From: Symmachiella dynata
Lineage (GTDB): Bacteria; Planctomycetota; Planctomycetia; Planctomycetales; Planctomycetaceae
NCBI RefSeq assembly: GCF_007747995.1
Contig: NZ_CP036276.1
Span: 2,223,001 to 2,287,000 of the forward strand
DNA: 64,000 bases
Direction of reading: 5' to 3'
Shown here: piece after piece, positions 45,401 to 53,644 of the stretch
Numbering within the stretch: position 1 is the stretch's first letter
Layout of the letters: each line of letters opens with the position of its first letter
Translations under genes and position numbers: made by a program
The notes under the pieces: model-generated
What the model was told of the DNA's origin: nothing
Database searches by the model: none
What the model saw: only the letters and a program-made list of their open reading frames with translations

Positions 45401-46948
45401 CATGCGTGCGAGTACGCCTGCCAAACCAATTCTGGCTTCAGCAGATCCGGAATTGGCATCCACCGCTTGTTGGTAGGCGATGAGTTCTTGTTTAATATGT
45501 CCCAGTTTGCCTTCGCAACGCGCTCGCAAAATTTCGATTCCGCCGGGGAACATGCGTTGCAAGGTGCGATTGGTGGCGATTTTATCGCTGGCATCAATGG
45601 CGGCTTGCCATTCCCCTTTTGCTTCGAGAATCCGGGCCTGCAAAAAACTTTTGAGTGGGCCGGGAAGGTCCTGTTCATCGATGTCGTCCAACAGGACCTG
45701 AGCGTCCTGCAATCGGCGTTGGCTGATAAGAATGTTTGCCAATGACCACCGAAATTGAACGTTGTCTTTGGAGTTTTTGATCGCGTCGGTTAATCTTTGA
45801 ATTGCCGCTTCGGACTGCCCGGAGACTAAATCTAAATTCGCCAATGCTTCGATGAGGATGGCGCGTTGTTGCTCGTTTTGGTCCGTTGAGGCTTTATCCG
45901 TTTCAGGAACATCACTGACTTGCTTGAGGGCGTTCTCTAAATTTTCACGCACATCCTGAACTTCGAAGCTGTGGATTTGTCCGAGAGATTTGGATTCCGA
46001 AGAAATCAAGGCTGCGACTAAGAGCAAAATGTCCGAGTTGTCGGGCGCTTTTTCGTAGGCGGTCCGGGCGTCGCGAATCGCAGCTTGGAGGTTGCCCGCA
46101 TCGAGGTAGAATTTCGCGCGGGCTGCATAAGCCTCGGCCAGGTTCGGGCGGATCTGCACCAGTTTTTTGAGAACGTCTTCTGCCTCAGCGCGTTCGCCTT
46201 GTCGGGACAATAATGTCGCCAGTCGTTGGCGGGCTTCGACATTTCCCGGGTCAATACGAATGGCGTAGCGATAGGCGAGAATCGCGCCTTTGGGGTCGGG
46301 TAAAATTTCGAAACAAGCAGCACGCAACAAATACAACTCCAGCAGGTCCTGCTGAACTTCGTCAAACGATTCGTCGTCTGGTTTAATTTCTCGCAGGTTA
46401 TCGATCAGCACGTCCAAGTCGTAGGCGGCTTGGGTCAGGCTTTGTTCGGTATAAGGAGGGGCACCAATCAGCAGGTCGACCCGTTTGCGCCTTAGATCGT
46501 CACGGCCGGGAACTTTGGCGAGCACCGCACTGAGTTGGGCATAGGCATTTTGTTTTCTCGCCGGAGTATCAGCGGATTCTAGCAACAGCAACGTCATCCG
46601 AATCCGGGTGTCGATGTCATCGGGTTTAAACCGCAGATATCCCGCCAGATTCGAGGCTGCCTTAACGAGGTTTCCCTCAGCCTCGTTTTGGTCGGCGCGT
46701 TCTAACAATGCAGTCCCCATCCGCTGCATCTGAAACGCATGCACTCCCATTACGAGAAATGGCAAGACGATCAAAATTGCGGCGAGGACGATCAGCAGCC
46801 TGTAGTTGACCCGGAGCACAAAGTTTTGCGATGGCTGCATGCGGTCCGCTTCACCCTCAGGGCGAATGACCTCGCAGGCGTCATCCCCTTGGCTCGGCAG
46901 CATCACGCCGTCAGGGGTTTGAATTGGGAATTGTCCACGCTTCCGCAT
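42497..46948 (-). CDS. Giant TPR membrane-anchored protein
   Basis: A 1483-residue protein. A basic/acidic N-terminus is followed by a single transmembrane helix near residues 50-70 (LLIVLAAILIVLPFLVMGVH). The remainder is a long solenoid of tetratricopeptide repeats, recognisable by recurrent A/G-8, A-20 and P-32 positions, such as AYRYAIRIDPGNVEARQRLA, ALAAWEEFSQLEPANFQAYL and YYRAAVALDPNNADLRISIA. It probably scaffolds protein complexes outside the inner membrane, as large TPR proteins do in planctomycetes and exosortase-type systems. No enzymatic domain is visible. The start at 46948 could instead be an ATG at 46903 or 46840. Confidence 0.85.
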   Translation of the reverse strand: MRKRGQFPIQTPDGVMLPSQGDDACEVIRPEGEADRMQPSQNFVLRVNYRLLIVLAAILIVLPFLVMGVHAFQMQRMGTALLERADQNEAEGNLVKAASNLAGYLRFKPDDIDTRIRMTLLLLESADTPARKQNAYAQLSAVLAKVPGRDDLRRKRVDLLIGAPPYTEQSLTQAAYDLDVLIDNLREIKPDDESFDEVQQDLLELYLLRAACFEILPDPKGAILAYRYAIRIDPGNVEARQRLATLLSRQGERAEAEDVLKKLVQIRPNLAEAYAARAKFYLDAGNLQAAIRDARTAYEKAPDNSDILLLVAALISSESKSLGQIHSFEVQDVRENLENALKQVSDVPETDKASTDQNEQQRAILIEALANLDLVSGQSEAAIQRLTDAIKNSKDNVQFRWSLANILISQRRLQDAQVLLDDIDEQDLPGPLKSFLQARILEAKGEWQAAIDASDKIATNRTLQRMFPGGIEILRARCEGKLGHIKQELIAYQQAVDANSGSAEARIGLAGVLARMGRVKQAESVLKEAFSSTGVPLLLARIAIEKNLQLPPKQRDWAPAQQQLDIAASQGEDLVEVLILRAQVEQYIGNRKAARQFLQQAQQRYPDRIAPWVALADLDAQSGSPEKALQRLNEAEQKFGWHLSIVQAQLSTLSMIDKDKARQFLEKLVKHHDDSTPRTAILQLAATAYEQLGDIDEALAAWEEFSQLEPANFQAYLVQFQLALNALKLERIQGADGILAKMAGIEGKNGDHVRLSRAQLLIAEARRGDRQRLDLAKEILDDLRNRFILIDKVLASLADWQAIEGNQDEATDLYREAIAKGSTDLRVIRELVRRLNAESNFPEASAVIDQYRKNSRRPLNDELQFMATEALAFAGDYDQAIYIAMQSISPDSTNYKEQLWLANLLIAAEKTKEAEISLKTAWNLGPDHVETWVALLNFLKAEGRTAEIEKIMQQALQQFPSDKQPLELANIYEANDDIEAAEKYYRAAVALDPNNADLRISIAEFFNRIRKPQEAEPHLRHILSEESKATAAEMATARRALALALAANGEYPKSQSALRLVEKNLAQEIQTTSDLRLKALLLARQSSRKNRRQALHIYRQLNEEGRLLPQDRMVLAKLLLTLGEWPQAKAILLQLMNDPACPPSDLAFGIRTLMNHSELDQVGELIDKLAAKRADKLQTLELKARYLTALRENDEAIALLESAMQPDDDQPPIATKSQIALIYLGFAEFMDRTGRTVDAELFSDKSKEYLDQTKADNPAQTLLLVRLLKLRGEYEQALELLNKSWTLAPPEQIAEVSLGLLKKVPNSDKWISNFRKRIEAEIEKSPPSSQLLFQAANLAHLQQDYDAAIRWYRQALVSSPNSVIILNELAVLLALNQRDLDEALELINRAIYLTGPNAMLLDSRAMIHLAMGNANLAIDDLKVALEEDASPAKYYHMAQARQLAGDQFAAKTAFRKARATGFSAAQLHPLEQSRFQELSSKLN

Positions 46949-47369
46949 AAGTCAACGATCGTTGTGTATCTGACGTTGTTGTTGCTGAGGGCGAAACATC
47001 GGCCTGAAAACAACTGACTGAAAAAATTTCGCTCGCCTAATTGCCCGGCATGCGACTTCAATTCCGTCGGTGATCCCTAGGTCAAGGAGCCCTGACGGAA
47101 CTCGCTTAAACGGAACGCCTATTCCGCACAGGGATTCCTGTACACTCTATATACGTTCAATCGTCTTTGGATCGTGGGGTTTCGTCGGAATTGCGGCGTT
47201 TTGGCGAACAAAACGTTCCATCAGGAGTATCAAACGGAGTATAGGCGAAGTCAATAACAATGCGTTTAATCAGCGGCAATCCGAGATTCGTTTCAACCAT
47301 TTTTTCTGGCAGCGCAAGCCTGTGGTGCTGTTGCCAATCGGAAACATGATGCCTTTTTGCAACGTGCCG
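46949..47369. other. Gene-free stretch between the TPR and GAF-like genes
   Basis: About 420 bases without a supported gene. It holds short self-complementary words (ccctgacggaac, agggattcc) but no clear terminator or repeat. It is the presumed promoter region of the TPR gene. Confidence 0.4.
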
Positions 47370-47879
47370 CTAGTCTGAGGTCGGGAGCAAATCTCCCAGT
47401 TCGGCGGCCAGGCGGCAGATTAAATCCCACTCGGCGTGCCCTGGGGTCAAATCCTTGGCGGTGGAAACCGCTAAAACCCCGTTGATTGTGCCGTTGGACA
47501 ATGTGGGGACGGCCAATGAACGCCGTGCTGCGAAACGGGCCAGCCAGGTGGCGGAGGTTTCCAACACCGTTGCCTGAGTATCGAGGTCCGCCAAAGCGGG
47601 AGCAGCGGTTTGTACCGCTTTCACAATACCCAGTCCTGTTTCGTTCAGCGGCACATGTTTTGTCGCTGCGGCAAAGGCATCGTGTGTTTCCGCCGGCATG
47701 TCGTCGACCGTACAGAATCCGATCTGCAGGAGCGTATCGTCTTGCCGACGCCAAAGTCCCACGGCTCTGCCGGATGTGGCTGTCAATATGGCCCGCAGAG
47801 CATCGAGCGGAGGGGTACCCGCGTGCAGGTCTTTTTGGAACGCGGAAAGAATCGGGTTCAAATCAGATGATTGTTCCAT
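47370..47879 (-). CDS. GAF-like domain protein
   Basis: A 169-residue protein that looks like a single GAF domain: DALRAILTATSGRAVGLW at the start, a central loop NETGLGIVKAVQTAAPALA, then RSLAVPTLSNGTINGVLAVS and the closing LTPGHAEWDLICRLAAELGD. GAF domains bind small ligands such as cyclic nucleotides or tetrapyrroles; no conserved Cys or His for a chromophore stands out. No output domain is attached. It ends 9 bp short of the end of the TPR gene's upstream region and starts 70 bases after the ArsM-type gene. Confidence 0.65.
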   Translation of the reverse strand: MEQSSDLNPILSAFQKDLHAGTPPLDALRAILTATSGRAVGLWRRQDDTLLQIGFCTVDDMPAETHDAFAAATKHVPLNETGLGIVKAVQTAAPALADLDTQATVLETSATWLARFAARRSLAVPTLSNGTINGVLAVSTAKDLTPGHAEWDLICRLAAELGDLLPTSD

Positions 47880-47949
47880 GGCGAGCAGTCATTTCTTAAA
47901 CGTTGTAAGGTCCGTCGATTGAGTACCTTGGGAAGTGTTGACGACAAGC

Positions 47950-49149
47950 TCAACAACATCCAGAAGGCCCGCAGCAGTCGCCGTCCTGCAACTGAGGCAA
48001 ACTGCCCAGAGCATTGTCGGGGGCATTTTTTGTGTCACTGGGAGGACGGAGTTCATTCTGACAACAGTCAAATGCGGTGGCCTCGTCCAGGGGAATTTCG
48101 ACCTGTGGCTCGATGGCCGTGCACTGATCTGCGTAGGGAGACTGATTGTAGATGTTGAAGGTCTTATCGCAAACCGCCATCCGTTTTCCGCGCTGGAGCG
48201 TATTGCCGTCGTCGTCGACCACCATCTTCCAGGGGCCGTTATAGATGACCGCTTGTTGGCGATCGAGGCAGGGGCCCGCTTTGCCTTGAAAGGCGCGGAC
48301 GGTGAGGCTGCGAAATTCAATGCCTTCGATCACGCGCCAAGGCGCTTGTTGGCGTTCGATGATCTCGATGCCGTAAAAGCCGGCTTGTTCGAAAGCTTCC
48401 AGAAATTCGTCTTCGCGAAAAGCGCCACTGAGGCAGCCGCTCCACAGTTCGGGGTCTTGTTTGAGATGCTCTGGGACCGTTTCGTCGCTGACAATATCAC
48501 TAATCACCGCCCGTCCACCCCGACGGAGCACGCGATGAATCTCGGCGAATAGTTGGTGCCGGTCCTCGTTGCGCACCAGATTGAGCACGCAATTGGAAAC
48601 GACCACATCGATGGAATCGTCGTCGATCAAGGGAGCTGTCTCGCGCAGGTGCTGCGCCTGCTCTTGCGCCTGCAGCCAGTCGCTACTGCTGTTGACCTGA
48701 TGGGATTTGAGGTGGTCATCGAGCAGGTCGAGGTTCAATTGCAGGTCTTGAATGCGGCCTTTGCGAAATTCGACGTTGTGGTAACCCAAGGTGTCGCCAA
48801 TGGGCTTGCGATGGCGTCGCGCCAAATCGAGCATGGTGTCGTTGCAGTCGACGCCGATCACCCGGCCGGTGGGGCCGACGACTTGGGAGGCGATGTAACA
48901 GATCTTGCCTCCGCCCGAACCGAGGTCCAACACTGTCTCCCCCGGCTGCACATGCCGCGAGGGGTCGCCGCAGCCGTAATCGCGATCGATGATTTCCTGC
49001 GGAATGATTTTCAGGTATTCCGCATTGTAGTCGACCGCACAACATAGTTGCGGTTCGGCAGCTTCGGCAGCGGCCCCGTAACGGGCGCGGACGGCGGCTT
49101 CGACATTGAGCGGGGTCGCGTTGGGGGAATCGGGTATCGTTTGTGACAT
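47950..49149 (-). CDS. arsM: ArsM-type arsenite methyltransferase with Cys-rich C-terminal extension
   Basis: A 399-residue SAM methyltransferase. The ArsM pattern is complete: YGCG with Cys60, SAM loop VLDLGSGGGKICYIASQVVG, IDVVVSNCVLNL with Cys187, and SGCLSGAF with Cys239, plus an N-terminal Cys36-Cys37 pair. These are the cysteines that bind As(III) in ArsM proteins. A ~110-residue extension follows with CDKTFNIYN, DQCTAIEP, FDCCQN and the terminal CCGPSGCC. It is probably an arsenite (or related thiolated arsenical) methyltransferase; the extension could aid metalloid capture. No arsR, arsB or radical-SAM gene is next to it; a TIGR04282-type gene lies 45 kb away. Confidence 0.82.
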   Translation of the reverse strand: MSQTIPDSPNATPLNVEAAVRARYGAAAEAAEPQLCCAVDYNAEYLKIIPQEIIDRDYGCGDPSRHVQPGETVLDLGSGGGKICYIASQVVGPTGRVIGVDCNDTMLDLARRHRKPIGDTLGYHNVEFRKGRIQDLQLNLDLLDDHLKSHQVNSSSDWLQAQEQAQHLRETAPLIDDDSIDVVVSNCVLNLVRNEDRHQLFAEIHRVLRRGGRAVISDIVSDETVPEHLKQDPELWSGCLSGAFREDEFLEAFEQAGFYGIEIIERQQAPWRVIEGIEFRSLTVRAFQGKAGPCLDRQQAVIYNGPWKMVVDDDGNTLQRGKRMAVCDKTFNIYNQSPYADQCTAIEPQVEIPLDEATAFDCCQNELRPPSDTKNAPDNALGSLPQLQDGDCCGPSGCC

Positions 49150-49274
49150 GGTTGGATGACTCCTGTGGCTGACGGCTGAGGATCAGGATTGGGCGGCGCG
49201 TTGAATTTGTAAGCCGAGCACGGCCGGCGATTCAGTGCGTCAGTTCACATTGGAAAGTCGCTATCGAGGGAGTG

Positions 49275-50189
49275 TTAATGGTTTTCTTTGGCTTTGCCTT
49301 GCTGGTAGAGTGCTTCCATTTCGTCGAGGGTTGCTTCGCGAATGTCGCGGCCGACTGTTGTCAATTGGTCTTCGATGTAACGAAACCGTGCGGTGAATTT
49401 TGCATTGCTTTTTCGCAGCGCTTGTTCGGGGTCGATCTTCCACCGTCGCGCAATGTTTGCGACCACGAACAACAGGTCACCCAGTTCGTTTTCAATCCGC
49501 GATTGTTGAGCGGCATCGCTGATCGGTTCGTCGGTTTCGACTTGTCCGGCGACCGAAGCGGGCACGTCGGGCACTTCGCCGTCGGGAAAAAGTTCGTCTG
49601 CCAATTCGCTGATCTCTTCGCGGAGTTTATCAAACAGCATTTCTCGCCGGGGCCAATCAAACCCGACCTTGGCGGCTTTGCTGGAGAGTTTTTTGGTATG
49701 GGCCAATGCGGGCAATGCGGGGGGGATTCCTGACAACGCTGACGGCCGCTGTTTTTCTTGACCTTTCGCATGGTCCCAGTGCCGGTGCACATCCTCGGGA
49801 GTCTCGGCTTGTGCATCGCTGAAGACATGCGGGTGCCGTCGAATCAGTTTTTCCGTAATTCGTTCGATAACGGGAATCAAATCAAAGCGGCGCTCGTCGG
49901 CGGCTATCTGCGCGTCGAGGACGACTTGCAATAAAACGTCTCCCAATTCCTCGATGATCAATTCATCATCGCCTGAATCAATCGCTTCGAGCAGTTCGTA
50001 GGTTTCCTCAAGGGTGTAGGGCTTGATCGATTCGAGAGTTTGTTGGCGATCCCATGGGCAACCGGTAGGGCTGCGCAAACGGGCGACGACTTCCACCAGT
50101 TGGACAAAGACCTCACTGAGCTTTTGTGACTCCGGGGGGATACCCATCTCTGACGGCGGATCAGAAGGTGTTTTCTCAGTGTGCGGCAT
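49275..50189 (-). CDS. mazG: Nucleoside triphosphate pyrophosphohydrolase (MazG)
   Basis: A 304-residue protein from the ATG at 50189. Two MazG domains are seen: domain 1 has CPWDRQQTLESIKPYTLEET and the acidic LEETYELLEAIDSGDDELII then EELGDVLLQVV; domain 2 has NELGDLLFVVANIARRWKID. These EExxE/ExxD sites bind Mg2+. MazG hydrolyses nucleoside triphosphates, lowering mutagenic or ppGpp-related pools. The first 35 residues and the 195-225 stretch are more variable. Same strand as the ArsM-type gene, 125 bp apart. Confidence 0.92.
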   Translation of the reverse strand: MPHTEKTPSDPPSEMGIPPESQKLSEVFVQLVEVVARLRSPTGCPWDRQQTLESIKPYTLEETYELLEAIDSGDDELIIEELGDVLLQVVLDAQIAADERRFDLIPVIERITEKLIRRHPHVFSDAQAETPEDVHRHWDHAKGQEKQRPSALSGIPPALPALAHTKKLSSKAAKVGFDWPRREMLFDKLREEISELADELFPDGEVPDVPASVAGQVETDEPISDAAQQSRIENELGDLLFVVANIARRWKIDPEQALRKSNAKFTARFRYIEDQLTTVGRDIREATLDEMEALYQQGKAKENH

Positions 50190-50386
50190 AGTGGAAACGA
50201 AATCTGAAAAGCGGAGGGGCAATGATGACGATGGTGATTACACTTGGGTCATTTCTAAGTAGTGGCGGTGGCGTTGTAAAGTTCGCCAGGAATGCCCTTT
50301 GGCAAATGGTGACCGCGACGATATGATGCGGTTGGGGTTGTCGAGAAGAATACTGAACAACTCAACCACCTGCACGAGGAGTCGTT

Positions 50387-51292
50387 GTGAAAAAGGTTGG
50401 CCGAACATTGTTGTCGCGTGAGGTGTTGGTCCCGGTCATTGTTACCTTTGGGGCGGTGAGCATCGTGGCTGCTTGGGGGTGGGCGGATGAGGCTGCTCAA
50501 ATCGAGAAAAAAGAAATGGCCTTGCTGAAAACGTTCAACAAAGAGTTCGTGCACATCACGCCAGGCAAGGGGAAGTTTCCTGAATCGTTCTCGATGGGAA
50601 GCGAGACGGGTGAGGCAACGGAGCGTCCGGTGCGGAAGGTGACGTTCAAATACGATTTTTGGATGGCCAAATACGAAGTGCCGCAAGATCTTTACGAAGC
50701 TGTCATGGGAGAGAATCCCAGTCGGTGGAAAGGTCCGCGGAATTCTGTCGAGATGATGGACATTCAACAGGCTGTTGAATTCTGTCGCCGGGCGACGAAA
50801 AAAATGCGTGCTGCCCAATTGCTGAAACCGGACGAAGAGATCCGACTTCCGAGTGAAGCGGAGTGGGAATATTGCTGCCGAGCGGGGACAACGACCGCCT
50901 ATAGCTTTGGGGAGAGTGCCACGGCCGACGGAGACGTCGACAATCAGGCCTCGGAGTTGAGTGCGTATGCTTGGCACACGGGAAATGCGGCGGGCAACGA
51001 CCCCCCAGTCGGCGCGCTAAAACCCAATGCGTGGGGCCTGTACGATATGCATGGCTACCTGTGGGAATTCGTCAGCGACAGTTGGAGCGATGATTATTCG
51101 GCGGCCCCGACAGACGGAAAAAGTCATGCCCCACAGCGTGCGTTGGGCAAAGACGGGCAGGTTGTGATGCGTGGTGGGTCTTGGAAAGATCGCTACGAAG
51201 AACTGAGAAGCAGCGTTCGAAAAAAGGGGGCGAACAGTATGAAAGACGATGCTGTTGGGTTTCGTTGCGTGAAAGATCGCGTCAAACCTTAA
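50387..51292 (+). CDS. SUMF1-like (formylglycine-generating-enzyme fold) protein, probably non-catalytic
   Basis: A 301-residue protein from the GTG at 50387 behind gaggag. An N-terminal anchor (LVPVIVTFGAVSIVAAWGWA) precedes an FGE-sulfatase fold: FSMGSETGEATERPVRKVTF (FxMGS with charged loop), EIRLPSEAEWEYCCRAGTTT, NAWGLYDMHGYLWEFVSDSW and VMRGGSWKDRYEELRSS, then VGFRCVKD. The two copper-binding Cys of true formylglycine-generating enzymes are absent from the GGSW region, so I expect a non-catalytic or different role. An N-terminally anchored, exported location is likely. Confidence 0.82.
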   Translation: MKKVGRTLLSREVLVPVIVTFGAVSIVAAWGWADEAAQIEKKEMALLKTFNKEFVHITPGKGKFPESFSMGSETGEATERPVRKVTFKYDFWMAKYEVPQDLYEAVMGENPSRWKGPRNSVEMMDIQQAVEFCRRATKKMRAAQLLKPDEEIRLPSEAEWEYCCRAGTTTAYSFGESATADGDVDNQASELSAYAWHTGNAAGNDPPVGALKPNAWGLYDMHGYLWEFVSDSWSDDYSAAPTDGKSHAPQRALGKDGQVVMRGGSWKDRYEELRSSVRKKGANSMKDDAVGFRCVKDRVKP

Positions 51293-51619
51293 TTTCCTCT
51301 CGAAATCGATATTGTGAATATTCCAAATTTGTGGCCATTTTGACGTTACTTTCCGTCGCAAGTTGTTTACGCTTGCCTCTTAACGGTGATGTGCGCACGC
51401 GCAACAGCGACGTGCATTCGCTCAGGCGAGGGGGAGTGGCTCCTTCGGTTGAGCAACAGACCACCGCGAGCCGCTCGTATAGATAACCCAACAACTCCGG
51501 TTTTTGGTTTCCTGCCAGTGGTTGTCGACCAACGACATGATTTCGCTACGTAGAGTCCGGTTGCCCGAGAGATGCCTAGCCATTTCGCCGGCAACCACAA
51601 AGTTCATCAGGATGTAGTT

Positions 51620-53407
51620 ATGAATTCGGAACAGTCCACTTCAAGTCACAATCCCATTACCAATCAGACGCCCGTGGACGAACCAGCTGAGGCTGGCGTC
51701 GAGCAAACGCCTGCTGACAGCGAGGAGTCATCGCTCTCTACGGCACCGCCCGAGACGGGACGGACTGAACCGGAAACTCCGGCTGTGGCCGCCGGCTCCC
51801 CAGAGGAGACAAAGCCCGCCGCCGAAGCGACCGAGGCTGCTTCCAGTACACCGGAGCCGCCCGCAGAAACTGCAGCACCCGAAACAAAAGCCGAGGCTAC
51901 TGAAACGCCGGTTGCAGCATCAACCGGTGATGCGACGAGTGCGGAGCCAGCCGCGCGGCCGCGAGTGAAACTGAATCCGACCGTCGATCCGTCGATGGCG
52001 GTGGCGATTCCCAGTCCATCGCTTGCCGATTCCCGACCGTCGAAGCCCTCCACCGAGGCAGAGCCGACTGGTGAAGAGGCGGCTGCAGTGGCTGAAGCAC
52101 AAGCCGTTCAGTCGACACCTCCTCCGCCCGCAACCCCCTCAGCCGATCCGGTGTCGCTCCCTCCGGCAAACGTCGACTTGGATGCGGATGTCGAAGCGGA
52201 ACTTGCCGCTGCCTTAGCCAGCGAAAAACCGACTGAGGCCCCCAAGGTTGTAGCGACTGAAGGTGGGGAAACGTCGGAACCGGTGACTGAAGAAGATCTG
52301 GAGCCGGGCACAAAACTCAAAGGCCGGGTGCAGTCGATCCAAAAGGACAGCATTTTGCTCGACGTCGGTTTTCGTTCGTCTGCCATGATTCAACTGCGGC
52401 AGTTCGAAGGGCGAAAACAACCGCAACTGGGCCAGGAACTGGAAATCGTCATCGATCGTTTCGACGCCGCTGACGGTTTGTTGCTGGCGAGTCTGCCGCG
52501 GATGGCGCGCTCTGCCGGCAATTGGGATGAAGTCTCGGTCGGGCAGATCGTGGACTGTTTGGTCAAAAAATCAAACAAAGGCGGGCTGGAAGTCACCGTC
52601 AGCAACCTACGGGGATTCATGCCGGCCAGCCAAGTCGACTTGGGTTTTGTGGAGAGCTTGGACGAATACGTTGGCCAAAAGCTGACCGTGAAGATCATTG
52701 AAGTCAAACCTGAGAAACGAAATCTCGTGGTCAGCCGTCGCGCCTACATGCAGGCCGAACGCGAAGAAGTCGCTCAGGACCTATGGAAGACACTGGAGGC
52801 GGGGCAAACGCATTCCGGCACGGTCAAGACCGTCAAGGATTATGGGGCGTTCGTCGACATCGGCGGGATTGATGGCTTGTTGCACGTGGCTGAGATGAGT
52901 TGGACGCGGGTCAATCATCCTCGCGACATTCTCAAAGTCGGACAACAACTCGAAGTGCAGTTGATTTCGGTCGATGCCGAGAAAAAGAAAATCAGCCTGA
53001 GCCTCAAGCAGTTGAAGAAAAATCCCTGGGACGACTGCGTGCAGCGGTATCCCGTGGAGTCGATTGTGCAGGGCAAAGTGACCAACATCACCAATTTCGG
53101 CGCCTTTATCGAAATTGAGGAGGGCGTCGAAGGGTTGATTCACATCAGCGAAATCGACTATCGCCGCATCAACAAGGTGTCGGATGTCTTGAAGGAAGGG
53201 CAGGAAGTGGAGGCCAAGGTTGTTTCCATTGATGGGGAACGCAAGCGGATTGGCCTGTCGATGAAAGCCCTCAAGGCCAAACCGGAACCGGTGAAAAAAC
53301 CGAAGGACGAGGATCTCTCACCCAGCGGCGGCGAAGCGTACCAACGCAAACGCAAAGGTCCGCTCAAGGGAGGCACGGGCGGCAGCAGTGGCCCGTTGTT
53401 CGGTTGA
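51620..53407 (+). CDS. Four-domain S1 RNA-binding protein with long disordered N-terminus
   Basis: A 595-residue protein from the ATG at 51620. Residues 1-220 are low complexity (Glu, Pro, Thr, Ala, e.g. PPAETAAPETKAEATETPVA) and probably disordered. Four S1 domains follow at about 227-290, 305-372, 391-465 and 476-548. Domains 3 and 4 fit the S1 consensus best (VKDYGAFVDIGGIDGLLHVA and ITNFGAFIEIEEGVEGLIHI). The C-terminus is basic and Gly/Ser-rich. It looks like the planctomycete counterpart of ribosomal protein S1 or a related RNA-binding protein, which in proteobacteria has six S1 domains. Confidence 0.85.
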   Translation: MNSEQSTSSHNPITNQTPVDEPAEAGVEQTPADSEESSLSTAPPETGRTEPETPAVAAGSPEETKPAAEATEAASSTPEPPAETAAPETKAEATETPVAASTGDATSAEPAARPRVKLNPTVDPSMAVAIPSPSLADSRPSKPSTEAEPTGEEAAAVAEAQAVQSTPPPPATPSADPVSLPPANVDLDADVEAELAAALASEKPTEAPKVVATEGGETSEPVTEEDLEPGTKLKGRVQSIQKDSILLDVGFRSSAMIQLRQFEGRKQPQLGQELEIVIDRFDAADGLLLASLPRMARSAGNWDEVSVGQIVDCLVKKSNKGGLEVTVSNLRGFMPASQVDLGFVESLDEYVGQKLTVKIIEVKPEKRNLVVSRRAYMQAEREEVAQDLWKTLEAGQTHSGTVKTVKDYGAFVDIGGIDGLLHVAEMSWTRVNHPRDILKVGQQLEVQLISVDAEKKKISLSLKQLKKNPWDDCVQRYPVESIVQGKVTNITNFGAFIEIEEGVEGLIHISEIDYRRINKVSDVLKEGQEVEAKVVSIDGERKRIGLSMKALKAKPEPVKKPKDEDLSPSGGEAYQRKRKGPLKGGTGGSSGPLFG

Positions 53408-53644
53408 TCGGCGACAGGCAGTCCTGCGGTGTTGCGTAGGTCGCTGATGGCGGATTACGACAGTCCATGTTGAACGATCTTACAGGTTGTTGAACGTCGG
53501 AAATCATGCGGCCACCTTGCTGGACAAGGAGCGCCGTGCACGACAGCAAGCTGTCGGTTTGGGGACTTACGTTCTGACATCCGCTAATCTGTGTTTGATC
53601 TGTGATGGTCCACTTGATTCGACAGGCTAAAGGAGACACGCCCC

